Below, piece after piece: positions 35,735-44,060 of a DNA stretch of 64,000 bases (position 1 is its first letter; each line of letters opens with the position of its first letter). Under the pieces are notes generated by a model, which worked only from the letters and a program-made list of their open reading frames with translations, was not told where the DNA came from and made no database searches. Position numbers and translations under genes: made by a program. The DNA comes from Micromonospora noduli (GTDB lineage: Bacteria > Actinomycetota > Actinomycetes > Mycobacteriales > Micromonosporaceae): positions 1 to 64,000 of the forward strand of contig NZ_PYAK01000002.1 in the NCBI RefSeq assembly GCF_003264365.1, written 5' to 3'.

Positions 35735-36351
35735 GACGTGGCCGTTTCGTCGTCGCCGGGCTCGGCCGGGGCTTCGTCCCCCAGCTCGGGCAGCAGGTAG
35801 CGCAGCATCCGGACGATCCGCGCGTCGGGCGGAGCCGACCCCTCCTTGCGCCGCACGTACGGGGCGATCAGCTCTTCAATGGACTCCTCCAGTTGCCGCA
35901 GCTCGTCGGCGGTGGCCACGAACCGCGTGTCGGCCATGCCGGCCAGCGTGCGCCACTCGGGGTCCAGTCGGGGCTCCTCATGCAACAGCCACTGCTGGGG
36001 TGCGTCGGCGTTGCGGGCGAACATCTCGCCGCGTAGCTGCTGGCTGGCGGACTGCCCCTCGGTGCCCTCCGGCACCGTGAAGCGGAAGCCTCGGGCTACC
36101 GCCTGCCACCAGCGCTCCCGCTTGCTGGTGGCACCGTCCCAGTCGAGGACCAGGCCGAACGTCGCGAGGTGCCGCAGATGCCAGCTGACCACCGACGGTG
36201 TGGCGCCGACGTGCGGCGAGAGCCCGGTGGCCGTGGCCGGGCCGTGCCGCTGAAGGTGCTCCAGGATCGCCAGCCGGACCGGGTGGGCCAACGCCCGAAG
36301 CGCCTGCGGCTCGCTGATCTCGAAATCCCCATACGGATTCTTGAGAGACAT
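35731..36351 (-). CDS. ArsR-type winged-helix regulator
   Basis: About 206 aa from the ATG at 36351 (MSLKNPYGDFEISEPQALRALAHPVRLAILEHL). The winged helix (about 13-85) includes RHGPATATGLSPHVGATPSVVSWHLRHLATFGLV. The longer C-terminal part is a helical dimer or ligand domain, as in the larger ArsR-like regulators that lack metal-site cysteines. It is translationally coupled to the MFS exporter. An 8-bp inverted repeat spans its own start codon, pointing to autoregulation. Confidence 0.9.
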   Translation of the reverse strand: MSLKNPYGDFEISEPQALRALAHPVRLAILEHLQRHGPATATGLSPHVGATPSVVSWHLRHLATFGLVLDWDGATSKRERWWQAVARGFRFTVPEGTEGQSASQQLRGEMFARNADAPQQWLLHEEPRLDPEWRTLAGMADTRFVATADELRQLEESIEELIAPYVRRKEGSAPPDARIVRMLRYLLPELGDEAPAEPGDDETATS

Positions 36352-36371
36352 GTTTCGAGAGTAGTCTCTCA
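36342..36371. promoter_or_regulatory. Inverted repeat over the ArsR-like start
   Basis: TGAGAGAC (36342-36349) and GTCTCTCA (36364-36371) are perfect inverted repeats 14 bp apart. Within them, GAGAGTAGTCTCTC forms a second, shorter dyad. The element covers the start codon and upstream region of the regulator gene, so binding would block the regulator-exporter operon. It is a candidate autoregulatory operator. Confidence 0.6.
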
Positions 36372-36415
36372 GGTTGAATCGGGGCAACCCCGAGCCACCG
36401 CCTCCGGCGCGTTGA

Positions 36416-37987
36416 TCAGGCGATGCCCAACCGCGCCAACGGCTCGACCAGCTCCCGCTCCTCGTAGCTGAGGTGCGACAGGAGGGCGTCGGTCAGCAGG
36501 TCCACCGCGGCCCGCAGCTCGGCCAGGCCGTCCGGAGACCCGACGTACGCGACCAGGGCCCGGTCGACACCCTCCAGCACGTCGTGGATGACGTGATGCT
36601 CCTGCTCCAGCCGGTCGACCACCGGGCCGAGTCGGGGGTCACGTGCCCGCAATCTGGGGAAGAACGACTGGTCCTCGATCGTGTGGTGGGTGGTGACGAT
36701 GCGGCAGTACGACTCGCAGTAGACGCCGAGGGTCCACCGGTTCTGCCTCATGGTCATCGTGTTGATGTGGGACCGCGCCGCGCCGGCGTCGATCTCGCCG
36801 GCCGCCACCTGCTCGATCAGGTCGTGAATCTGGGCCAGCTCGGCGCGCAGGCCGTCGTGGATCTGCACGAGATGCGCGCCGGTGGCCTGCTCCTGCGGGG
36901 TGTAGGTGCGCTCCGGGTCGGGCGCGGGCCCGGTCGGCCGGGTCGACTCGTCCCACACCTGCTGCTCGCTTCGCCGTACGCCGTCGTCCGGGGTCGGCAC
37001 CACGGCGAACGCACCACCGGTCGCGGTGGCGCGGCTCGCCCGGACCGGCGGCGCAACGACCGGCTCCGGCTCCGGCGTATGCTCCGGAGTCGCGCCCCGG
37101 TCACGTTCGGCGGCGACCAGCTCGCGGACGGCAGGGGCCACCTCGCCGGCGAAGCGGCGCAGGTCGTCGGGGTCGTCGCTGCCCAGGATGAAGGTGCCGA
37201 CCCCCTCCTCCAGTGCCAGTTCGGCCAGCTCCTCGGCCCACTGCTCGGCGGGCCCGTTCAGCGGACCGCGCCCGACGGTCGAGAACTCTCCGGCGATGTT
37301 GAGCAGCCGACGCACGTCCCGCGGGGATCGGCCGGCCTGCTGCGCGGCGTCGTCGATGATCGCGTTGCCCTTGGTCAGGTCACCGGGCTGGAGGTAGCCC
37401 AGCGTGGGCAGCCAACCGTCGGCCCGACGACCGGTGAGCTGGAGCATCCGGGGCTTGTACGCACCCAGCCAGATCGGCACCGCGTGTGCCGGAGCGGGAC
37501 CACGCTTGGCGCCGACGACCCGGTAGAACTCGCCGTCGACCCGCACTCCGCCACGCGTTTCGACGTCCCAGAGCTGACGGACGACCTCGATGGCCTCCTC
37601 CAGCGCTCGTACGCCCTGGCCGGGGGTCAGCCGCCGGCCGCCCATCGCCTCGATGGCATCCCAGAACGCCCCCGCCCCGAGGCCGAGGTTGACCCGGCCA
37701 CCGCTGAGCAGGTCCAGGCTGGCCACACTGCGGGCGAGCACCGCCGGCGGACGCAGTGGCAGGTTCGTCACGTTCGCCGCCAGGTGCACCCGGTTGGTGC
37801 GGGCCGCCACGAAGCTCAGCAGCGTCCAGGTGTCGAGAAACGCCGGCTGGTAGGGGTGATCCTGAAAGGTGACCAGGTCCAACCCGACCTGCTCGGCCAG
37901 GACGGCGACGCCGACCGCACGGCCTGGATTGTCAGCACTGGGCGTGACGAAGGAGCCGAAGACCAGGTCGTGGCCGTAGTCGCTCAT
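36416..37987 (-). CDS. LLM flavin-dependent oxidoreductase fused to hemerythrin domain
   Basis: About 523 aa from the ATG at 37987, with GGGAGG 7 nt upstream. Residues about 1-300 are a luciferase-like (F420- or FMN-dependent) TIM barrel with VTFQDHPYQPAF, HLAANVTNLPLRPPAVLARSVASLDLLSGGRVNLGLGAG and WLGAYKPRM. After a linker, residues about 385-523 form a hemerythrin-type helical bundle with ligand-like residues in LVQIHDGL, THHTIEDQSFFP, EQEHHVIHDVL and LLSHLSYEERELVEP. The fusion suggests an O2- or NO-responsive flavoenzyme. It is divergent from a MarR regulator. Confidence 0.88.
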   Translation of the reverse strand: MSDYGHDLVFGSFVTPSADNPGRAVGVAVLAEQVGLDLVTFQDHPYQPAFLDTWTLLSFVAARTNRVHLAANVTNLPLRPPAVLARSVASLDLLSGGRVNLGLGAGAFWDAIEAMGGRRLTPGQGVRALEEAIEVVRQLWDVETRGGVRVDGEFYRVVGAKRGPAPAHAVPIWLGAYKPRMLQLTGRRADGWLPTLGYLQPGDLTKGNAIIDDAAQQAGRSPRDVRRLLNIAGEFSTVGRGPLNGPAEQWAEELAELALEEGVGTFILGSDDPDDLRRFAGEVAPAVRELVAAERDRGATPEHTPEPEPVVAPPVRASRATATGGAFAVVPTPDDGVRRSEQQVWDESTRPTGPAPDPERTYTPQEQATGAHLVQIHDGLRAELAQIHDLIEQVAAGEIDAGAARSHINTMTMRQNRWTLGVYCESYCRIVTTHHTIEDQSFFPRLRARDPRLGPVVDRLEQEHHVIHDVLEGVDRALVAYVGSPDGLAELRAAVDLLTDALLSHLSYEERELVEPLARLGIA

Positions 37988-38102
37988 CTGCGAGCCTCCC
38001 GATTTCCCCCGACGCCTCGGACGATGCGTCGCAACCGTAACCTTATGCCACACAGAACATCTGCTGCCAACAAGGTCTGAGTCACTGCGCTATTGTCGGG
38101 GC

Positions 38103-38705
38103 ATGACGGGTGCCACTCACCGGCCGGACCGGCCCGATCCGCTCGACGACGACCTGGGCTGGATGCTCGGGATCGTCTTCCGCGGCTACGTCCGGGCGGC
38201 CGAGCACGCGCTCACCGACTTTCCCGGTGGCCCGCGCGGCTACCAACTGCTCACCGCGGCCTGCAACGGGCCGGCTCGAAACCAGGGCGCGATCGCCGAG
38301 GAGATCGGCATCGACCGCACCGTCCTCACGTACCTGATCGACGACCTGGAGCGGCCCGGGTTCGTCGCCCGGCGCGCGGACCCGGCCGACCGACGCAACC
38401 GGCTGGTCGAGGTCACCGACGCCGGCCGTGCCGCGTGGGAGCAGCGGCGGTTGGCACTGCGGCAGGTCGAGTCGCACCTGCTGGGGGCGCTCACTTCAGC
38501 CGAGTCGGCGACGCTGCGGTCACTGCTCCAGAAGGTCGCCTGCTCGGCCCAGGCGGTGGACCCGTTGCGCGACCTCTGCGAGGTGGTGACACAGGTGCAG
38601 GCCGATTCGGCGACGGCGGCGCCCGCTGCCCGCCGGACCGGCGCCGCGACGGCGCGGAGCGGGCGAACCGCCACCCCCCGAGCCCGCCGCAGCAGGCCCG
38701 ACTGA
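38103..38705 (+). CDS. MarR-family regulator
   Basis: A 200-aa winged-helix regulator. The core (about 20-150) includes NGPARNQGAIAEEIGIDRTVLTYLIDDLERPGFVARRADPADRRNRLVEVTDAG, the typical recognition helix and wing. The C-terminal tail (about 165-200) is Ala/Arg-rich and disordered. TATTGT (38091-38096) lies 6 nt before the ATG, so the mRNA is probably leaderless. It is divergent from the LLM-hemerythrin gene, with 115 bp between starts, and is a likely regulator of it. Confidence 0.9.
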   Translation: MTGATHRPDRPDPLDDDLGWMLGIVFRGYVRAAEHALTDFPGGPRGYQLLTAACNGPARNQGAIAEEIGIDRTVLTYLIDDLERPGFVARRADPADRRNRLVEVTDAGRAAWEQRRLALRQVESHLLGALTSAESATLRSLLQKVACSAQAVDPLRDLCEVVTQVQADSATAAPAARRTGAATARSGRTATPRARRSRPD

Positions 38706-38797
38706 TCTGGATGCGGCGGGGCGGGGCCGCCCCGCACCGCCCGACGTCGTCCGTCGAGCGGTGCCGGACAGGCCCGTGATGTCGCTACCGAGCTCGA

Positions 38798-40309
38798 TCA
38801 GCGCACGTGCACGAACACCGGGTTCGAGTAGAACCACAGGTCGTCCCACGGGCTCTCCAGCCCGTCGGCGAGCGGCTCGGCCTCGTCGGTGCTGGTGCCA
38901 CGCACCCGCGCGTAGGTGTCCGCCTCGACATTGCGCAAGGTGTGCCGGATGACGTAGCTGTCGCCCTGCCGACGCCAGTCGCGCGGGCCGAACCGGGCCG
39001 CCACAGTTGTGGTGGGGTTGGTGTCGGCGTCCAGGCTGGCGCTCGGGCCGGTGATCTGGCCGACGATCAGGTCGACCCTGCGGACCTCGGGCCGGTCGCC
39101 GTTCGCGTTCACCCCACCCAGCGGGCGGAAGGTGATCTCGATCTCGACATCGGTACGGCCACGACGGCTCACCGTGATCGTCTCGCCCACCTCGGCGGTC
39201 CTGCCCTGGGACGTGGCGGTGACGTCGAGGCTGCGGATCAGGTCACCGGTGGTGACCCAGATCCGGCCGTTGCGCAGACCGTCCATGATGTCGCCGTAGT
39301 CCTGGCGGGCATGCACGTAGGTCTTGCTGTACTCGCCCGGCCAGAAGTCGGAGCCGCCCCGGGTCCAGTGCACGTGCGAGTCCGAGGTCGCGGTGATCCA
39401 CCAGCGCCGGCCCTCGCCGAGCAGTGAGTCCCACAGGCCGCCGACCCGGGCGGTCATCTGGTCGAAGCCGCCGTAGGTGGGGTGGTTGCCGTAGCCGCCC
39501 CGCTTGCCACCGTTGAGCGGGCCGGCCTGGTGACCGGGCGCGCCCTCGAAGCCGATGTAGACGTCCGGCGCGGCGTTGTTGCCGTTGCGGAACTCGCGCG
39601 GGGTGTCCTGGCCGTAGACGCCGAGACCCGGCGCCGAACGGGACGCGTGGTGGGCGATCACCAGCGGCTTGTGTGGCATGCCCCGGGCGACCTTGAGGAA
39701 CTCCACCATCTTGGCCTCGGTGTCGCGGGCCGGGTCGGTGGGGAACGCGTCGTACTTGGCGAACCGGCTCTCCAGCTCGAAGAGCTGCTTCGCCTCGTCC
39801 TCGTGGCGCGGGATCATCAGCGTGTGGTGGTCCAGCGAGGGCGCGTCGAACTCCATGCCCCAGAACTGGAGCACCTCGGGGACCAGCTTGCGCGACCGCA
39901 GCAGGTCGGGGTACGCCTGCTCGATGTTCACCTTCGAGTGGGTCGGTCCACCATGGTCGGTGCACATCGCCCAGGTCAGGCCGAAGTTCTTCGCCATGAT
40001 GGCGTTGGTGACGATCGGGTAGACCGCGTCCGCGCCCTTGTGGAAGACGATCGGGGACTTCGTGGTGTCGAACTCGCCGCTGTACTCGGAGTGGATGTGG
40101 TGGTCGCCCGCACGCCACGCCCGGTTCTTGGAGTTGCCCCGGTCGGTCTTGTCGTCGTCACCCGGCCGGCGGTCCTCGTCGGCCCAGGCCGCGCCGGCCC
40201 CGACCAGTGGGCTGGCCGCGGCCAGCGTCGCGCCGACGCCCGCGTACTTGACCAGCTTGCGCCGGGACAGCTGCGCGTGCTCGGTCTCTTCGGGATGCTT
40301 GTCTCTCAC
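38798..40309 (-). CDS. Tat-exported PHP-type phosphoesterase
   Basis: A 503-aa protein with a twin-arginine signal (SRRKLVKYAGVGATLAAASP, cleavage probably after AGAAWA near residue 42), so it acts outside the membrane in folded form. The PHP-like metal site is suggested by GDHHIHSEYSGEFD, AMCTDHGGPTHSK, FWGMEFDAP, VIAHHASRSAPGLG and TATSDSHVHW. The C-terminal ~110 residues are beta-rich. It probably hydrolyses a phosphoester extracellularly. It is convergent with the MarR gene. Confidence 0.85.
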   Translation of the reverse strand: MRDKHPEETEHAQLSRRKLVKYAGVGATLAAASPLVGAGAAWADEDRRPGDDDKTDRGNSKNRAWRAGDHHIHSEYSGEFDTTKSPIVFHKGADAVYPIVTNAIMAKNFGLTWAMCTDHGGPTHSKVNIEQAYPDLLRSRKLVPEVLQFWGMEFDAPSLDHHTLMIPRHEDEAKQLFELESRFAKYDAFPTDPARDTEAKMVEFLKVARGMPHKPLVIAHHASRSAPGLGVYGQDTPREFRNGNNAAPDVYIGFEGAPGHQAGPLNGGKRGGYGNHPTYGGFDQMTARVGGLWDSLLGEGRRWWITATSDSHVHWTRGGSDFWPGEYSKTYVHARQDYGDIMDGLRNGRIWVTTGDLIRSLDVTATSQGRTAEVGETITVSRRGRTDVEIEITFRPLGGVNANGDRPEVRRVDLIVGQITGPSASLDADTNPTTTVAARFGPRDWRRQGDSYVIRHTLRNVEADTYARVRGTSTDEAEPLADGLESPWDDLWFYSNPVFVHVR

Positions 40310-40543
40310 CTGAGAGCCTCTCCTCGATCAAGCGAATGCTCTTTCGATCAAGGAGCCTCGGAGAAGGCGGTGAACAACCGCCGTACGCAGCGGGTGCGCA
40401 CGATGAACACCCTGCCCCGACCTGCGGGCGACGCCGGGTCGGGCAGCAGCGGGTCACCCCGTGCTCGCGCAGTGTCCAGGCGGCACCGGCAGCGAGCTGT
40501 CCGGTTCAGGGCACCGGGCGACCGGTGCCCGTCGACGACCCGG

Positions 40544-41206
40544 TCAGATCCGGGCGCGCGGCAGCCAGCCCAGGAATCGGAGCCGGACCCGGGGCAGCGG
40601 CAACGTGGGCAGGTCCTCAGCGGCGGCGACGAGGCAGGAACCGAGATAGACCGCGAGGGAGGCGCGCGCGCCACCGAACTCGGCGAGCAGTTGGCTCTGC
40701 TTGGTGGCGCAGGGCCACTCTCGGCCGCATCCGGTGCAGGTCCAGCTCGGCGGGTTGGGGAGGTGCTCCGGCAGCTTGGTCCGGCGGTACCGACCGACGA
40801 CGCTGTTGTCCGAGCGCACGTCGCGTCGCCGTGCCGCGGGACTTTCGTTGTGGTGGGCCACCGGACGGGCACCGGGCAGGTAGCGCCCGACGGTGCCGAA
40901 GAGCACCCCGACGCGGATCAGGGCGTCCGGTCCGACGTGCTGGGTCAGCAACGCGGTCATCAGATAGTGCCCCAGCAGGTCGAAGGCGTCACGGTGCAGA
41001 CCCAGGTCGCGGCAGAGGTCGACGAACTCGGGTGTGGTCACTGGCACCCGGTCGTCGAGTGCGCGGCGCAGCACCTCACGGAGCCCACGCCCGAGCCTCT
41101 CCAGCGCGTCTCCCTCGCCCAGACCCAGGCTGTCCTCGTCCGCCACCCGGGCCAGCGCCTCGGCGACGGCCAGCCGAACGACGCGGTCAGGATCGGTACT
41201 GTCCAA
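40544..41206 (-). CDS. Conserved hypothetical with Cys-motif C-terminal region
   Basis: A 220-aa protein of unknown function. The N-terminal half is helical and charged. The C-terminal part has WTCTGCGREWPCATKQSQLLAEFGG, a CxxC-x5-C cluster that could bind zinc, followed by LAVYLGSCLVAAAEDL. Similar C-terminal motifs are frequent in small actinobacterial proteins (from memory), but no function is established. The 234 bp between it and the PHP gene start hold nothing recognisable. Confidence 0.6.
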   Translation of the reverse strand: MDSTDPDRVVRLAVAEALARVADEDSLGLGEGDALERLGRGLREVLRRALDDRVPVTTPEFVDLCRDLGLHRDAFDLLGHYLMTALLTQHVGPDALIRVGVLFGTVGRYLPGARPVAHHNESPAARRRDVRSDNSVVGRYRRTKLPEHLPNPPSWTCTGCGREWPCATKQSQLLAEFGGARASLAVYLGSCLVAAAEDLPTLPLPRVRLRFLGWLPRARI

Positions 41207-41627
41207 CGCTTCCCCCTCCGTGGGTCGGCCTCCCGGCAGTGACCCGGGTCGTCCTCCGACGAATCATGAACAAGATTTCGCTGTCGGCCACGAGGGTGGC
41301 TAGGACAGCAGACGTAGAACCATTTGGCGCGCTAGCCGGAAAACGAAGTCGAGCTGCCGACACAGCACAGTGATTCGCAGGACGGCGCGTCGGTGATTGT
41401 CGTATGGTGACATTCCCATCTACAGATATTGCGTCTCAGTCGCTTAATGGTCAGACCAGATCCGACACGCTCAACCGGTCGCTGCCGTCCCGCTCGCGAC
41501 GTTCCATCCCACCGCACCGCCGGCCAACGATGTGCCGGGTCACCGCCGAGCACCCCGGCACGTCCCGAACCTGCCGTCGGCACCCGTTCCAGCACCCGGC
41601 GGCACCTCCACCGGACGGAGACAGCGG
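41207..41627. other. 421-bp intergenic region ahead of the AraC gene
   Basis: The region is AT-richer than its surroundings between about 41255 and 41460. TATGGT at 41403-41408 fits a -10 for the AraC gene. TGGTCAGACCA (41448-41458) is a perfect 11-bp inverted repeat that could be an operator. A 75-codon open frame (41404-41631) runs through it and overlaps the AraC start, but its third-position GC is well below that of real genes here, so I do not call it. Nothing else is seen. Confidence 0.5.
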
Positions 41628-42590
41628 ATGACGTCATCGCCAGTGCAGACCCACGAGTTCGACAGCCGTGATCCGGCGACGATCCAGGAATTCCTGTCCG
41701 CCACGTACGACCCGAAACTGCGTATTCAGAGCAGGAACGGATACCGGCTCACCCACCACCGCGTCGACGCCGGCCCCTTCGCGCTCGCGACCACCCGCCA
41801 GACCGGGCACCTCGAGATCGATGCCAGTACCCTCGGCGGGCTGGTCATCGCTCACAACCGCACCGCGCACGGCGATCGTTCCTGCGCCGGATCGGCCCAC
41901 CGGTTCGGCCCCGGCGACGTCTTCCTCGTCACCAGGCCGGAGGAGCCGTGCACCGTCCACTGGCATCCCGGCGAGGTGGAGCTCTGCGTACTGGACCTGT
42001 CGGTGCTGGCGCAGGTGGCCACCACCGCGCCGGCCCGTCGGCCGGGTCGGATCGAGTTCACCGAGCTGAGCGCCGCCAGCACTGCCCTCGCCCAGCAGTG
42101 GCGCAACACCACCAGCTTCGTCCGCGAAGTCGTGTTGAACAGCCCGGCCGCCGGGGCACAGTCGCTCGTGATCGGCAACGCCGCCCGGATGCTGGCCGCG
42201 GCGGCGCTCGCGGTCTTCCCCAACACCGCGTTCACCGAACCGACCGCCGCGGACCGGAACGACGCCACCACCGCCACGCTGCGACGGGCGATCACGTTTC
42301 TGGAGGAGCACGCCGACCGGGACATCAGCGCTGCCGACATCGCCGGCGCCGCCGGCGTCTCCCTCCGGGCCGTGCAACTCGCCTTCCGCCGTCACCTCGG
42401 CACCACCCCGATGGCCTACCTGCGTCGGATCCGGCTCGTCCGGGCACACCACGACCTGGTACGCGCCGACCCGCGCCAGGAGACGGTCTCGGCGATCGCC
42501 AGTCGGTGGGGATTCGCCAGCCACAGCAGGTTCACCGCGCGGTACCACGCCAGCTTCGGTGTGCCGCCGCGCGAGACGTTGAACACCTGA
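41628..42590 (+). CDS. AraC-family transcriptional regulator
   Basis: About 320 aa from the ATG at 41628. The N-terminal ~200 residues are the AraC-binding-like (AraC_binding_2) domain with LSATYDPKLRIQSRNGYRL. The C-terminal domain has two helix-turn-helices: ISAADIAGAAGVSLRAVQLAFRRHLGTTPMAYLRRIRL and ETVSAIASRWGFASHSRFTARYHASFGVPP. The upstream 421-bp region is long and contains a dyad. No enzyme gene adjoins on the plus strand, so its targets are unknown. Confidence 0.9.
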   Translation: MTSSPVQTHEFDSRDPATIQEFLSATYDPKLRIQSRNGYRLTHHRVDAGPFALATTRQTGHLEIDASTLGGLVIAHNRTAHGDRSCAGSAHRFGPGDVFLVTRPEEPCTVHWHPGEVELCVLDLSVLAQVATTAPARRPGRIEFTELSAASTALAQQWRNTTSFVREVVLNSPAAGAQSLVIGNAARMLAAAALAVFPNTAFTEPTAADRNDATTATLRRAITFLEEHADRDISAADIAGAAGVSLRAVQLAFRRHLGTTPMAYLRRIRLVRAHHDLVRADPRQETVSAIASRWGFASHSRFTARYHASFGVPPRETLNT

Positions 42591-42632
42591 GACCCGCGCT
42601 CAGGACGTCAACCAGCCCGGCGTGCCCGGTGT

Positions 42633-44021
42633 TCACCGGAGGACGCGGGCGAGGCGTCGAACGGCCTCGTCCATGAGTTCGGGTGCGGCTGCCGCGTAGG
42701 TGAGGCGTAGGTGCGGGGCCGGGGGTTCGGCCGCGTACCAGGGCCGGCCCGGAAAGACGGCGACGCCTTCGGCCGCCGCGGCAGCGGCCAGTGCCCCGTC
42801 GTCGGTGCCGTCGGCGAGGCGCACCCAGAGATGCATGCCGCCACGTGGGATCGACTGTGGAGCAAGGCTCGGCAGATGCCGGCGTAGTGCGGTCAGCAAC
42901 GCGTCACGGCGCGTCCGAAGGGCCATGCGCAGTGCCCGGCGATGCCGCGACCACGCCGGAGAGGTGAGGAAGTCGATCGCCGCCTGTTGCAGTGGTCCGG
43001 CGACGAAGAAGTCGTCGAGCAGCCGGGCGGCGCGCAGTCGCGCCCCGGCCGGGCCACGGGCTCCGATGGCGGCGACGCGCAGCCCGGGGGCGGTCGACTT
43101 GGTCAGCGAACGCAGGTAGATGACGTGACCGTCGGGATCATCGCTGGCCAGTGGTGGCGGAGCCGGATCGTCGATGGTGAGGTCACGGGCGTAGTCGTCC
43201 TCGATCAGGAACGCCCCGGCGTCGCGTACGGCCTCGGCGACCTGCGCCCGACGGTGCTCCGCCAGCGTCGCGCCGTGCGGGTTGGCGTACAGGGGCTGGC
43301 AGTAGAAGAGCCGGGCGCCGGTGCGGGCGAACGCGGCGGCGAGTTGGTCGGGCCGTACCCCGTCGGCGTCAGCCGGCACGGGCACCACCCGCAGTCCGGC
43401 CGCGCGGGCCGCGGCCAGGGCACCCAGGTAGGTCGGCGACTCGACGAGCAGGGCGTCGCCGGGCGTGGTGAGCGCCCGCAACGCCGACGACAGGGCGGCC
43501 TGCCCACCGGGGCAGATCACCATGTCCTCGGCGTGCAGCCCCGCCCCGGCCTCGCGGGCGAACCAGGCGCGCAGGTCCGCGCGACCCTCGATGGGCCCAC
43601 GCTGCCAGCTCGCGGGCTGGCGGGCGGCTCGGGTGAGGGCGGCGCCGAGCGCAGCCGCAGGCTGTAGGTCCGCGTGGAGGTAGCCACCGGACAGCGGGAT
43701 CGTTCCGGCGGGCGTCAGCGCCAACAGCGCCTGCATCTCATCCTGACCGAACCGGCGGGGCCCGAGCGCGACGGTCTGCCAGGACAGGTCGGGTACGCCC
43801 GGCTCGTCCGGAGGAGTGGCCACAAAGGTGCCTCGGCCGGGTCGCGCCTCGATCAGCCCCTCGGCCGCCAACTGACGGATCGCCTCGGCGACGGTGACCG
43901 GCGAGGCCTGATGTCGGGCGGTCAGCTCGCGTACCGAGGGCAGCCGCGCACCGGGACCGGCGGCGGCCGCGAGACTCCGCAGATCTTGGATAACGCGCTG
44001 AGCTGCGTTACCGTTTTCCAT
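42633..44021 (-). CDS. MocR-type regulator (GntR HTH plus aminotransferase fold)
   Basis: About 462 aa from the ATG at 44021. The N-terminal winged helix (about 5-70) reads LPSVRELTARHQASPVTVAEAIRQLAAEGLIEARPGRGTFVA. The rest is a fold-type I aminotransferase domain with the PLP lysine in IYLRSLTKSTAPGLRVA (Lys of SLTKS). MocR proteins use PLP-bound ligands to control vitamin B6, amino-acid or transporter genes. Its start codon overlaps the divergent EamA transporter start, so it very likely controls that gene. Confidence 0.9.
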   Translation of the reverse strand: MENGNAAQRVIQDLRSLAAAAGPGARLPSVRELTARHQASPVTVAEAIRQLAAEGLIEARPGRGTFVATPPDEPGVPDLSWQTVALGPRRFGQDEMQALLALTPAGTIPLSGGYLHADLQPAAALGAALTRAARQPASWQRGPIEGRADLRAWFAREAGAGLHAEDMVICPGGQAALSSALRALTTPGDALLVESPTYLGALAAARAAGLRVVPVPADADGVRPDQLAAAFARTGARLFYCQPLYANPHGATLAEHRRAQVAEAVRDAGAFLIEDDYARDLTIDDPAPPPLASDDPDGHVIYLRSLTKSTAPGLRVAAIGARGPAGARLRAARLLDDFFVAGPLQQAAIDFLTSPAWSRHRRALRMALRTRRDALLTALRRHLPSLAPQSIPRGGMHLWVRLADGTDDGALAAAAAAEGVAVFPGRPWYAAEPPAPHLRLTYAAAAPELMDEAVRRLARVLR

Positions 44022-44060
44022 GAGGGATAAGAGTAGCGCTACTGCCAGAACCACGGTAAC
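44007..44060. promoter_or_regulatory. MocR/EamA divergent operator region
   Basis: GTTACCGT (44007-44014) and ACGGTAAC (44053-44060) are perfect 8-bp inverted repeats with a 38-bp spacer. Near their centre lies AGTAGCGCTACT (44032-44043), a perfect 12-bp palindrome. The minus-strand regulator and plus-strand transporter start codons share two bases (CATG, 44019-44022) inside the dyad. Each promoter must therefore lie within the other gene's coding sequence, or both transcripts are leaderless. Confidence 0.65.

Noticed and set aside
38040..38090. CAGAACATCTG dyad between the LLM-hemerythrin and MarR genes as MarR operator
   Set aside because: Arms of only 4 bp; the position is plausible but the symmetry is too weak to list as a feature.
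38240..38737. Antisense frames under the MarR gene
   Set aside because: No family features, and they mirror the codon bias of the real gene.
41404..41631. A 75-codon frame ending in an ATGA overlap with the AraC gene
   Set aside because: Third-position GC is roughly 70 percent, far below real genes here, and no start signals fit; better explained as a 5' leader.
42586..42604. Small CCTGAG/CTCAGG hairpin at the AraC stop
   Set aside because: Only a 6-bp stem; too weak to call as a terminator between the convergent AraC and MocR genes.
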